Shown: piece by piece, positions 24,404 to 35,033 of the stretch
How positions within the stretch are numbered: the first letter of the stretch is position 1
Layout of the letters: each line of letters begins with the position of its first letter
Assembly: GCF_902686445.1 (NCBI RefSeq)
Contig: NC_062222.1
Coordinates: 42,469,792 to 42,533,791, forward strand
Direction: 5' to 3'
Origin: Sciurus carolinensis
Taxonomy: Eukaryota; Chordata; Mammalia; Rodentia; Sciuridae
Length of the DNA: 64,000 bases
Translations under genes and position numbers: made by a program
The notes under the pieces: model-generated
Seen by the model: only the letters and a program-made list of their open reading frames with translations
The model's database searches: none
Told to the model about the DNA's origin: nothing

Positions 24404-25035
24404 TTCATTGTGGTATATTCAAGATTCAACAGTAAAAAATGTTATCCATGAAAGAAAAAAAACAGAAAATTTGAACTTTGCCCAAATTAAGAACTCTTCA
24501 AAAGTCATTGTTAAGGAAATGAAAAAGACACATTATACAGTAGAAGAAAATATTTGCAGATCACATCTGATAAAGGATTTGTATTTAAAATACATAAGGA
24601 AATCTCAAAACTCAATGACAGAAAAATGAAAAACAAATTGAATAATTAAGAGATGACATCATGAGTCATTATGTTAATGTGAACTAAAGCCATAATAAAA
24701 CACTACTACCCACAAGTTAGATTGTCCCAAATTGAAAAGACTCCACATCAATTTTTGGCAAGAATGAAGAACAACTAGAATTCTTATGCACTCATGGTGG
24801 GAATGTAAAATGATATAGCCTCTTGAAAACAGTTGGGTAGTTCTTAAAAGGTTAAACATTTATCTAAAGTCAAACATATGTCTAGTTCATAAGCCAGACA
24901 TTTTACTTGTAGTTATTTACACAAGAGAAATGAAGCATATGTCTTCAGAAAAGTTGTACATGAATGTTCAGAACAACTTGGAGTGCAATAGTAAAACACT
25001 GGAAATAATATTAATGTCCATTTACACGTAAATAT

Positions 25036-25835
25036 GTCACCAGAGTTTTAGGACAAAGGCCCCATCTCCAGAGGTATCAATAGACTAGGTTCTGCCACAC
25101 ACATCCCAAGCAGCAGAAGGCAGAAAAGGCACTTCGATTAGTATAGTTATAATGGGAAGACAAAGGGACCAGTGTTACTAAGCCCTGTCTTCTGAGGTAC
25201 TGACATGAGCTTGAAGTTTAAGTAGAGAAAGAATTAGTGTGGAGTATAGATACTCAAGCAGTTTAAACTGTGATCTGGTTAATTATTATATTGGTTCTGG
25301 TTCTGTGAGGTGTTTCTTGAGAAGTCTTAACACTTGAGGGAACAATTTGGTTCATACGAGATGATCGTTGCTGCTTGTGGGGAGGCAGCCTCAGTTCCTG
25401 TCATGGGGTAGTTGCACCCTCTTTGCCAGGAACAGACTCAACATGGGTTCATCTGTCTGAAAGGTCCCTCTGTTCCTGGTAGGTTTAGAGCAATGACTGG
25501 AAACTTTAGGCATTGTTCTAGGTATCTAGAACAGGACACTGTAAAAACTGGCCATTTACAAGCTGTTAATTAAGATGTCAAATACCATAGTTACTCTTAG
25601 TTTTGTGTCTTCACCTTTAAAGGGGGAGGATCACCAGTTGCAGATGAACACTCTTTAAATGATTGATATGTGTATGCACAGAGTTGATCAGGAATCTGAC
25701 CCAAAGTTTAAGGTAATAAAAGAGACAGATACAAAATGAAGGCAGAGATACCAAGCTTCATATACTGCTTTTAGTTACTGATTGAACATCTGCGAGACAA
25801 TGAAAAAAAAAAACAGTGCTTTTTAGCAAAAGCAG
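25036..25835. repeat. Unassigned ~0.8-kb insertion in the ancient L1
   Basis: The L1 stops after aatgtccatttacacg and resumes near gcaaagtgcagtatgtctat, so about 800 bases are foreign. The block begins near tgtcaccagag and shows an AATAAA hexamer at about 25717-25722 (ggtaataaaagagacagata), followed ~80 bases later by gcgagaca. A plus-strand LTR with TG...CA ends would fit. No clear target-site duplication is visible and I do not recognise the family. Confidence 0.35.
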
Positions 25836-26235
25836 CCTCTGAGTCCCTGTTATAAATTTATAAGCAAAGTGCAGTATGTCTATATGATCGATTCCTACTC
25901 AGCAATACAAAGAAGTCCATACACAACAAATTTCAAAATAATTAAACTATGTGAGAAAAGCCAACCTTCCCCACAAAGCATACATATTGTATAACTTTAC
26001 TTATATTAAACTCTAGAAAATGTTAACTAATCTATAGTCCAGAAAGGATATCAGTGGTTTAAGCCAGGATGGGGGTATGATGTGGGGAGGGGTTGGAAGG
26101 AGAGATTTCAAAGGAACATGAGAAATTTAGGGGGGGTGGTAAAGGATATACTTACTATCTCGATTGCATTCCTGACGTCACAATTGTATTCTTATGTTAA
26201 AACTCATAAATTATACCCTTGACAGAGAAGAAAGT

Positions 26236-28164
26236 TTTATAGGTCCATAATACTTCAGCAAAGCTATAAAAGGAACAAACTGAACAGCAGTGACATTTGT
26301 TCATTTGTGAATCTGTGATCAAATCTGGACTCAGCTGAACTTCTTGTCTCAGCTTCCTTTGGTGCCAGCTGTTGTATTCTTGACTACGTTAGAGAAAGCC
26401 TCACCCCAGGTCGGGACCCCACCTGGCTTGGCTAGAATACATGGCTAGTTGGTGGGGTTTCTGCTTCTGTCTTTCATCTTACTGGGATTCTCTACCATCC
26501 TCAAAGACTTTCCCAGGCTTCATTAAATGAAGTTCCACAGCAAGAGAGTAAAGGTAGAAACTGAAAATTCTTTAAGGAATTGAAGCTGTACTTTATTGAA
26601 TGTTCTGTACAAGGAAGCATTCTATTGGCCCATGCAAGTCATAAAACTTGCCAGACCAAAATTTGCATGGAAGGCATTACAAAAGGTAAGATTTATTTGG
26701 TATTATTTTGTCATAATCTACTATGATGTCAATAAATTCAATCTGGGGAATTTTGCATACATATATATTTCAGTAGTGCTAATGTCACAGAAGTATATTA
26801 GCATATGTAAATAAAACTCAAAATTCAACATTAATTCACTGATTGATATTTGAGGTTGGCAATTGCCATTTCTTTTCTATTCATACTCACTCTACCAAGT
26901 TCTTGCTTTTTGGACATTTTTCCCTATCTAGAATGGCAGAAAATGAGGCAATTCTTTAATTTTATTTTTATATTGGAGGCCATACAATTCACTAAATACT
27001 TTTTTCTATTATTCAAAAACATGTGCACCATAGATATTTTACTACTTTTCATAAGAGAGGACAAATTTCATTAACATTTCCTTTTGTCATGTTTATTTCC
27101 TTTCTTCCATTTCTGTACTCTTCTTTTTCTACTGCCAAGAAATTCTTTCACTGTTTATAGATAATCTCTCTGTTGTATGTTCCTTTCTTATTGATCTATT
27201 ACCTTGATCAAACTGCAATTTTTGAATTATTTAAGCAAACTAAAGATTTGAAGCATACAAAGGCTCATCAAAATCCTGTACTGATTTCCTCTCTTTGAAA
27301 ACTGCTGAGAAAAGCACTTAATATAGCATACATGTCTGATCAAATTGCCATAGCCATAATAAGCGTGATCAAAATAATTGCACAAGGCTAAAATAAAGGC
27401 AAATATATGACAATTACTTGTATTATGATAAAAAGGGAATGTTGTGAAGTTAGTGAATCTTTATTACCAACACCTGTGCATGCTAGGTCTCGAAAATACC
27501 AAAATCTCTTGATCTACTTTTCCATCTTTTCCATCTAAAACATTAATGTGAGTTGTTAAAACCTGTCAAAATGGTGTGGTGAACAAGCACGGCTCCTGGT
27601 TCTCTTTCAGTCAGTCTTGACAGGATTATAAAAGCAATAGAGGAACAATTTAAGAATTAACAACAATGTGAGAGCCCACTCTGGGTCTGAAGACTGTCCC
27701 ACCCTGGTATGTGCCTGGATGACAAATGGCTGCAAATTGGCACAGGAGTCCACTGAAGGTGGGGGTGAGAAAATAAATGGAGGCAAGTCTTTTATAATTT
27801 TTACCTTTGATCCTTTCTTTATTCCCTTTAGATGATTGTCTCCTGCTCTTTATTACTGGAAATTGGCAGCAACATCCCTGACTGCTGATGTTGGTGCTGA
27901 CGGAATAATTAACAGGGAGGAGAAATCCCACTGAGGTGATGGGAACATGCACAGATCGACTTGTCTTTTGCTCTTGTATCACCTCCCCTTCAGCATCTTG
28001 GGGTTTGGATCCATTTCTCCCTGAGAGTTTAAAGATGAAGCTCTAATCAAAAAAATGTGGCTAAAACTGAGCAAAAATAAAACATAGCAATTTGGACTTT
28101 CAGATTGAATTCAGAAAGGGAATCCATTAATATGTTTCCTCCATTAATTCACTTGAGACCCCCC
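26236..28164. other. No recognised gene; possible ancient repeat at 26300-26560
   Basis: Around 26300-26560 the text (gtgaatctgtgatcaaatct, ctggactcagctgaacttct, gccagctgttgtattcttga) is faintly like a mammal-wide repeat I cannot name. The remainder has no supported feature. A 110-codon minus frame (27650-27982) has no domain. Confidence 0.35.
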
Positions 28165-28557
28165 CAAACAGGGTGAAATAGAAGAATGGAGGGAGAGATA
28201 ACAGGGAAATATGAAATTAAAAGAAAGCTGAGGAAACAATATCAATATCTGACAATATAGATTTTTGTGTAAAAAGGCATCATAAGGGAATTGTTTTTGT
28301 AAAAGATACAATAGAGCAAAATGATGCTAAACATAGGCCCATCTAATAACATGCATTGCATGTATATCAAGAGACAAAAAACTAAAAAGCTTGAAGAAAG
28401 ACAAATTACCAGTTGTAGTTGTTGATTTCCAAAATACCTTTCTCAGAAACATATAAACAAGTAGACCAAAAATAAACATAAGTATCAAAAACTTGAAGAA
28501 TTTAATGAAAATTCTTGAGCTACTTTGTTTATCTATTCATCCATCCTGCTGTACTGA

Positions 28558-29117
28558 TGTTATAGCGAGATCGCAATAAATCACTGAGTTGATCTTAATG
28601 CAATGATATGAAGCTGTCTTTATTCACCAGCTGGTGGGCCAAGAGGTAAACTTCAAGTTTCGCACCCATGGACCCCCCTCCAAGAATCAGAGCAAATCTT
28701 TTATAGATCACAAGTAAAACATATCAGTTCACTAATTATAAGTGACAGTTGCTATGATTTAATCCCATAAACAAAAATCATGAACCCTCAGATCATAAGC
28801 AGAAGGGGAAGTGGGTCACAATAGCTTCAGTTGGGTACAATATGAGAATGGTTATTGACATTTAAACAAATATTAACATTTTATGTGGTTAGGGTACATT
28901 GCAGTACACTGTCCAAGAAAAATGGAACCCAAAGGGAGAACAATTTTACATTGTATAAGAATTGCCATTTTGTGTTGCCAAACATGCTATGCTAGGCAAC
29001 TGTTGATGGGTTCAGAGGTGGAATTTTTTCATGGGAGAAGCATTTCCTACATGATGTGGAGTCTTAGGGTAAAATGGAGTCTGTTTGGTCATTGCTCCTA
29101 TAGCTTGGCCCATAACA
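28558..29117 (-). mobile_element. Solo LTR, ERVK-like, reverse orientation (~560 bp)
   Basis: Read on the minus strand the block starts TGTTATGGGCC and ends CTATAACA, giving a 6-bp inverted terminal repeat (TGTTAT/ATAACA) with TG...CA ends. Inside, in order, are a TATA-like ctataaaaga (about 28698-28707, minus), a G-rich ggaggggggtcc and an AATAAA hexamer (about 28617-28622, minus) close to the 3' end. That is the U3-R-U5 layout of a retroviral LTR. Both flanks are L1-like, so it landed in an older L1. I could not see a clean 4-6-bp duplication, and no internal retroviral genes are present, so it is a solo LTR. The ERVK-like label is a guess from layout. Confidence 0.7.
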
Positions 29118-29299
29118 TTGATACTACATACACATTCTTTTCCAGAATACAATACACAGTTTTAAAAATAGATCACGCATGATCCCATAAAGGAGGTTTG
29201 AGTAAGTTCCAAAGAATCAGTACTTTATAGAGTTTTTTCTCTTACCAAAATGAAGTAAAATTAGAAATAAAGAGTAAGAGTAAAATCCATATTTTTTTA

Positions 29300-29914
29300 A
29301 ATTTTATACAAATAGCCTCTCCATGTTTATATTGATCTAAATGTTGGTCTAAATTGCTTAATAGTACTATAATATAGTCAGAGCTTTGTTGCATATTTTC
29401 CCATTTTACTATTATTTTTTAAAAGTTTGCTAGCAATAACTACAAGACACCAAATAATCATCCTTGAGGTATAAACCATCTACCTGATGGTAGCTAACCT
29501 AGGATAAAAAGAACAAGAAATGAAGTACTAGTCTCAAAATCCTATTCAGATATTTTTTTCAGTCAACTTTAACCTAAGAAACTGAATCTGACAAGAACAT
29601 TTCGAATAGATTGAAAGAAGAGAAAAGACACTTTAGCTCTTTGATGTAGGTCTTTAATGTACCATAATTTGTGCATAATAATAATTTATCAAACTTTTGT
29701 TAAAAACTACCATTTTCAGACACTATTATAGTCATCCTCAATAGGATAGTTAATCAAAGTAGATACTTCTTTTCTCACAAATTATAGTTCTAATTTATAC
29801 ATTGAACCATCTTCTTGTAATCATTTTATTGTTAGATTGCTAAAGAAATCTACTTGTGATAATAGAAATAAGAATACTTATGGTAAATTCTATCTCTAAA
29901 AAAATATATTTGGC
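29300..29914. other. Unassigned AT-rich sequence
   Basis: No repeat or gene recognised. Confidence 0.4.
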
Positions 29915-30110
29915 TACCCTTCCCTGCAGGAGAATCACATTGCCCTGTTCCTGTCAGGAAGTATGTGATTTGCTTTGACCCTTGAGGTCTGAGCATGAGT
30001 GACACACACCACTTCCCAGCAGAGACTCTAAGAGCCACTTTTTTCTGTCATTTTCTTTCTTCACCTCTTCTCTGATAGTATTAGTTGTGTTTCTAAGCCA
30101 CTAAAATTCT
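29915..30110. repeat. Possible ancient mammalian interspersed repeat
   Basis: gaagtatgtgatttgctttg, gagtgacacacaccacttcc, agactctaagagccactttt and the following pyrimidine-rich text recall a mammal-wide repeat present in many genes' introns. I cannot name the family. Confidence 0.4.
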
Positions 30111-31162
30111 GAAAACCCCTATGTTTAGAAAACTAAATGACACATTGCTAAGTAATCCTTGGCAAACACAGAAAATCATAAAAGAAATGTAAAGATAGTT
30201 GCAACTTGATAATGAAGACACAGGTACAAAACCAGAAACATAGATAAAGTAACAAAATTATCATAAAAAGTTGTGGAAAAGTCAGAATTGGTAGGAAAGG
30301 GCTAAAGCCATACTTGGAGGAATATTGATTGTTTCAAATGTTTTTATTAGGAGTTCAGAAAGATTAACACGCTTTATTTTCAACTTGAGAAGTTGAAAAT
30401 AGAATAAAAAAGTAGCCTTGAAGAAAGAAGAAGGTGGGAAATAAAGAGGACAGAAAAGATGAAATATATTTAGTGAATCAAAAACATAACTTCACATTAC
30501 AGTTGTTAAAAAGATTAATAAAATAGATGCCTAGAAATCTTATTAAGAGAGAAAAAGGATGAGGGGGAAAAAAAGAGAAAGTTGTAAATAAAATATAAAA
30601 TTAAAATAGAAAATCACCACTGGGAGGTCAAGAATTGAAAGCATAGCAAGACCATTAAAATAATTATTTGCCAACAAATTTGAAAAATATACCACATGAA
30701 TAAATTTCTCAAAAAAATTATAAATTCAGATAAAAATAAATATGGAATTCACCAAATAGATGAATAAGCATTAAATAATTGCAGTATCAATCAAAATATT
30801 TCCCTTTTAAGAAATTCTGCACCCACAGAGTAATTTTATAGAGTAATTCAATCTATAAAATACCAGCTAATTACCATCTTAGACAAGTTCTAGAAATAAT
30901 TTTAAAAGACTTGAAAACTATACAGCTGATTTTATTGTTGGAAATCTCATAAAATTCAACATAGCATTATACTTGTGGATCTGATCCAAAGTCAAATAAT
31001 TCAAAAAAGTAAAATTTTAGACCTATTGTAGATGCAAAATTTAACACTAGATTACTAAACTATTTTAAAAAATGACACAAAGTAATCACATTAATTCTAG
31101 TATTAGACATTAGACATTAGACAATTTGTCTCTATAAGTTATCACTTTAATAATCTAAAATA

Positions 31163-31252
31163 GGACTAGGGTATAGCTCAGTGGCAGAGTATGTGCCTAG
31201 TATCATACAATTCTGGGTTCAATCTCCGGCACCAATAAAACAAAACAAACAA
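31163..31252 (+). mobile_element. ID-type SINE (tRNA-derived), plus strand
   Basis: An isolated tRNA-derived unit: agggtatagctcagtggcag (A box), gtatgtgcctagtatcatac, and tgggttcaatctccggcacc (B box), then an A-rich tail. It has no B1-like left half, so it is a simple ID element. RNA polymerase III would start near the A box. The two boxes are well kept, which suggests a fairly young copy. Confidence 0.85.
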
Positions 31253-31264
31253 AAACATTAAGTA

Positions 31265-31462
31265 GGGATTAGTAAATTACAACACTATCCAGAATGTAGT
31301 TTGGTTTTTGTGGTTGTTGAGAATGACTTTTACCTTTTTAGTGGGTTGTGCACAAACCAACAAAAGAAGGAATATTTGCCAGAGACTACTATATGTCATC
31401 TGTAATCTAAAATATTTACTTTTTGTGTTTTTCAGAAAATGTTAAAAGTCACTGCTCTAAAA
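31265..31462 (+). repeat. hAT-type DNA transposon remnant
   Basis: ttagtgggttgtgcacaaac, agaaggaatatttgccagag, ctgtaatctaaaatatttac and the ending gttaaaagtcactgctctaa follow the 3' part of a mammal-wide non-autonomous hAT element (of the kind ending in a gacccctgctcta-like terminus). The ID element lies just upstream. Assignment is by memory of the consensus. Confidence 0.5.
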
Positions 31463-31489
31463 AATAAAATAATCAAGATAGTGCATGCG

Positions 31490-31552
31490 TATGATTATGT
31501 TTATGTATATGTCTGTGTATATATGGTATATATATATGTATATATATAAAAT
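31490..31552. repeat. TA/TG-rich microsatellite
   Basis: Imperfect tatatgtctgtgtatatatgg and tatatatatgtatatata units. Confidence 0.85.
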
Positions 31553-32839
31553 GAAAATTTTTAATAAAAATGCTTGTACCTATAATAAAAAATCTTGGCA
31601 AACCAAGAAGAGAAGGAAACTTCCTTAACTTGGTAAAATTTCTATATAAAAATCTATGGAATATTAACATAATGGAGAAACATATGGTGTACTACTTTTA
31701 AGATCAGGAACTAAAGACTGCTTTCACTGATATCACTTAAAGTAACACTGGAAAACTAGGTCAAAATCATAATAAAAGACAAAAAAATAAAAGTTATAAA
31801 TATTAGAAGGGAAGAGGTAAATTCTCATTCAAAGATTGTATGATTAGCAGGAAAAAACAAATAGAAACAATTGATAGACAAATAGAATCAATAACAAAAT
31901 TTCAGGCTATAAATCAATCATATTATTTTTACACTAGCAAGAACAGTTCAGAACACAATAAAAAGTGAGATACTGCAGGTAATAATAAAATGTCATAGAA
32001 AAACTAAATGCCCTAAACAATATATAAATCAAATATACATAAAACATCTATAGAAAAAAATAATTGGAGGGATTTTTTTATGCTCTTGGACGAGATGGGA
32101 TAATATTATAAATATGTAAATTATACATTCTTCAATTCGTATATTCAGTATTTTCTCATTCTAATGTTCTAGTAGATGTGTTTGAGGAAATCAACAAACT
32201 TGTCTTTATATTAGCATGTAACATAATAGTAAGCTGTAGGTGACCTGTAAGAGACTGTTCTTTGCAGTATTATTCATAAAGGTGGAGAGTTGGAGAAATT
32301 CTATGGTTCCATCACCATAGGGTGAGAGGAGGGTCAGAAACACCATGGAGAATCATGCACTAGGTAAAAGCAATGGAGAATGCTTAGCAACATGAACAAC
32401 TTTAAAGATATAGTGCTGAGTGGAAATAAAAGATGAAGACAACTGGAGACAAAAATTAAACAGGCAAGAGTAACACCATTTTAATACCTTCAAAAAATAC
32501 CTTCAAATTATAAACACACAAAAAAAATCTGGCAATATTTTCCACAGTGCAATGAAACAAAAATAAATGTATTAAAATTGATTCGAATGGTTGCATATTG
32601 GGATATAGGAGAAGAGGAAAATCAGGAGTGGGTCATAAAATAAAAAGAAACAAATGCATGAGTAAATGAATTAAGAGCAGAATCTCACATGGATATAATG
32701 ATGATGATGATTTGGCTTGATGTGAGTTTAATTCATTCAATTCTCGAATTCATTTTCCTGAAATTGTAAATAATGATTATAACGTATGTAATAACCCTTC
32801 TTTGACCTTGTGCCAATCCTCAGATTATTTTATTTTACA

Positions 32840-33245
32840 TTAGGGTTTTCCAGAGGAACAGAACCAATAGAATGCATACATAATTATAAAGGAGGATTTA
32901 TTAGATTGTATTTCATGATTAGAGGATGAATAGTCCCAGGATGACTATCTTCAGGATGAGGAGTCAGGGAAATCAGTAGTTTCTCAATTAAGAAGTTGGA
33001 AGCTCGGTCCAAGAGGAACCAATGATGCAGTCCTAGACTGATACAGAAGGCCTTGAAACTTCCTGGAGATTTGCAGTGCAAATCTACATTAAAAGACTGA
33101 AGAATCCAGAGTCAGATGTTCATGGGAGGTGGGAACAGCAAAAAACTGCATGTGCCCAAGAGTCAAGTGTGAGCCTGGTTGAACTTCCCACTTCTGCTTT
33201 TTGTTCTATCTGGGTCTCAAGACTATTAGGCAATGTTGCTCACAT
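32840..33245 (-). repeat. Mammalian interspersed repeat, family unresolved
   Basis: The start attagggttttccagaggaac agrees with the common mammalian ttccagagaaacagaaccaa repeat text; aatagaatgcatacataatt, ggatttattagattgtattt and later tcagatgttcatgggaggtg follow. This repeat is widespread in mammalian introns and has a rodent version with these words. I cannot decide its family or class. Confidence 0.5.
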
Positions 33246-33859
33246 TTAGGGCAATCAATATCAATAAATATCTCTATAAATGCCTCAAATCACACACAAA
33301 AGTGTGCTTTAAGAACTTTTTACATGTTTTCCAACCAAATCAAGTTGACAACCAAGATTAACCGTCACATCTTCCTGCAGAAATTCTTAGTAAAACCACC
33401 TATGCTCAATGCTTTGCTTCCCCACCACTATTTATGCTTTAGTTATTGTAAGTGGGTCACCAGTCTACTAATATACACATGACATACATTAAATATTTTA
33501 AAATGTTTATATATTTCATAGGTAACACATTTTATTTAAATCATGTATTTAAATATCCCATTTAATATATCACTTTTCCTGTATTAGATAAGAAATTTCC
33601 TGAGATCATCCTATGTCTTATTCATCTTTTTATCCACTCACACTTTTTTTGCAGAGTGTCTTGCAATATTAAGTATCTCAAAATAGTACATGAATAAACA
33701 GAACTTTGATTTTTAAAAAATCAAAAGGTTTATAAGTAGTCAAAATTGAGAAGTTACTACATTTGACTTTTGATTCCCAGTCTACTTTTTCCTTGTATTT
33801 TGTCTTAGTCTTCGTCTGGGTCTATGTCCTGAACCCACTGCTCATGGTCTAAATATGTT
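33246..33859. other. No recognised feature
   Basis: AT-rich sequence without supported features. Confidence 0.4.
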
Positions 33860-34012
33860 GAAAAAGGTATTTTGCCTCTCTAAGCTTCCATTTTCTCATC
33901 TGTAAAATAGCAAAAGCACATTATATCATATAGGGCTGTTATGAAAATCAGTAATATAAGACTTTATATCATTGTCTGGTCCATGATGGATAAGAGCTCA
34001 AAAATTATTGCA
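33860..34012 (+). repeat. MIR SINE fragment, plus strand
   Basis: gcctctctaagcttccattt, tctcatctgtaaaatagcaa, tagggctgttatgaaaatca and the following text follow the 3' two-thirds of the MIR consensus. Confidence 0.75.
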
Positions 34013-34220
34013 AGTACTATTCTACATAGAAAACCCTCAGTTCCTCTTCTCACCTTTTTTTTTTTTCTTGCTCTGTACTGCTTATAAATTTGGAGATAAT
34101 CAGATCTGAAGTCTAGGAGGTGGTCTGAAAGGCTGAATTGGGGTGAGAGTTTCAAGATTAAAATTAAAAAATGCCTATGCTGTCAAGGAACAATCAATTA
34201 GTTTTGCAGAGTTAGAGAAG

Positions 34221-34385
34221 TGAGAGCTTGGAGAGAGACTGAGGAGAGAAAGAAAGAGAGACAGAATGGGAGAGGAAAGAAGGAAGGAAGGAAGGAAGGA
34301 AGGAAGGAAGGAAGGGAGGGAGGGAGGGAGGGAGGGAGGGAGGGAGGGAGGAAGGAAGGAAGAAAGGAAGGAAGAAAGAAGGAAA
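34221..34385. repeat. Purine-only microsatellite (GGAA)n-(GGGA)n-(GGAA)n
   Basis: The plus strand is almost pure purine. A GAGA-rich lead-in is followed by about nine GGAA units, about ten GGGA units (34316-34350), then mixed GGAA and GAAA units. Open frames on both strands here (65 to 109 codons) are products of the repeat. Confidence 0.95.
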
Positions 34386-34389
34386 AACA

Positions 34390-34555
34390 ATGGATTGAAT
34401 TTATCTCCCCCTTATAACTAGCACACTCTTTTGACAACAGCCTTAATGCATTCCTGAGGGCAGCAGCCCCTTGATCTCTTAAAGGTCCCATATCTTGACA
34501 CTTACAGTGACAATTAAATTTCAACATGAGTTTTGGAGGGCACGTTTATACTTAG
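34390..34555 (-). repeat. MaLR LTR 5'-part fragment, reverse orientation
   Basis: ttaatgcattcctgagggca, cagccccttgatctcttaaa and especially ttcaacatgagttttggagg are the reverse complement of the 5' portion of a MaLR LTR. The purine microsatellite abuts its truncated side. Confidence 0.55.
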
Positions 34556-34982
34556 GGATACCACATATCTGTGTGGCTAATTTCTGGGACTTGCAATATG
34601 CAGAAACATTGCATCACTTTGGGGCATAATGGTAAGTAGGTGTGTCCCCCTCCTCAGCTCTGTGTTGCTGCAATACAACTGAATGGAGATAACACTGAGG
34701 ACTTAGAAGTTGGAAGAAATTTTGACCCTAAATGATGTCAAGCAAAAGTTGTTTAACTGAAAACATTCACATTGGATGATAATGTGAGCAGGAGTTATTT
34801 TTCATTGTGTAAAGACTCCAGGGATTCAAGATTTGTTTACTCTAATGCTAAATCACTTGCCTTAGAATTAAGCTGACATACGGAAGACAGAGTAAACATG
34901 GAAAGGCAACTTTGCCCCTGATGATACAATGGAGCTGCTGAATCAAATGTTCCTTGAAACTCAGACTATCCTTAATCCTCCA

Positions 34983-34984
<2 letters not shown>
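34556..34984. other. Unassigned sequence ahead of an A46 tract
   Basis: No recognised repeat or gene. The end reads ctccaataaa and passes straight into the A tract. Confidence 0.35.

Positions 34985-35030
<46 letters not shown>
34985..35030. repeat. Poly(A) tract, 46 A
   Basis: 46 uninterrupted A residues, by far the longest in the window. The preceding ccaat makes an AATAAA by fusing with the run. Confidence 0.95.

Positions 35031-35033
<3 letters not shown>

Larger units (their letters stand above)
21600..26235 (+). mobile_element. Ancient L1 (ORF2 and 3' end), plus strand, interrupted three times
   Basis: Decayed L1 ORF2 order can be followed along the plus strand. An EN/RT linker region at 21890-22070 encodes a frame with [16 protein letters not shown], characteristic of L1 ORF2. 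RT-region landmarks follow at 22400-22740, then ggagagatataccatgttca (about 23727), ccagaaatagacccacacat (about 24018), gaaaatatttgcagatcaca (about 24545), ctcatggtgggaatgtaaaa (about 24792), and finally the 3' end with tttaagccaggatgggggta (about 26058) and aactcataaattataccctt (about 26201). Segments 23126-23705, 24135-24401 and about 25036-25835 are later insertions. No long open frame survives. Confidence 0.8.
28165..32690 (+). mobile_element. Very old L1/HAL1-like remnants, plus strand, heavily interrupted
   Basis: Segments in sense order look like L1 ORF2. The first is an endonuclease-region stretch split by an LTR: cttgaagaatttaatgaaaa before it, then acacattcttttccagaata, aaatagatcacgcatgatcc and gaagtaaaattagaaat after it. 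An RT-region stretch follows at about 30640-31130 (ttgccaacaaatttgaaaaa), then ORF2-like and 3'-UTR-like stretches at 31690-32690. The parts at 29300-29900 and 31265-31462 do not belong. The order is consistent with one or two old elements; no frame survives. Confidence 0.5.

Noticed and set aside
28883..29182. 99-codon plus-strand frame
   Set aside because: It runs antisense through the U3 part of the solo LTR.
31163..31252. Possible tRNA gene
   Set aside because: A and B boxes are present, but the unit lacks a foldable acceptor stem and has an A-rich tail, as expected of an ID SINE.
34175..34527. Overlapping open frames of 65-109 codons on both strands
   Set aside because: They are translations of the purine microsatellite (Pro/Ser/Phe or Arg/Lys/Glu/Gly runs).
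34979..35030. AATAAA followed by A46 as the end of a processed pseudogene
   Set aside because: The hexamer is formed by fusion with the A run and not placed 10-30 bases before it, no coding remnant lies upstream and no duplication was seen.
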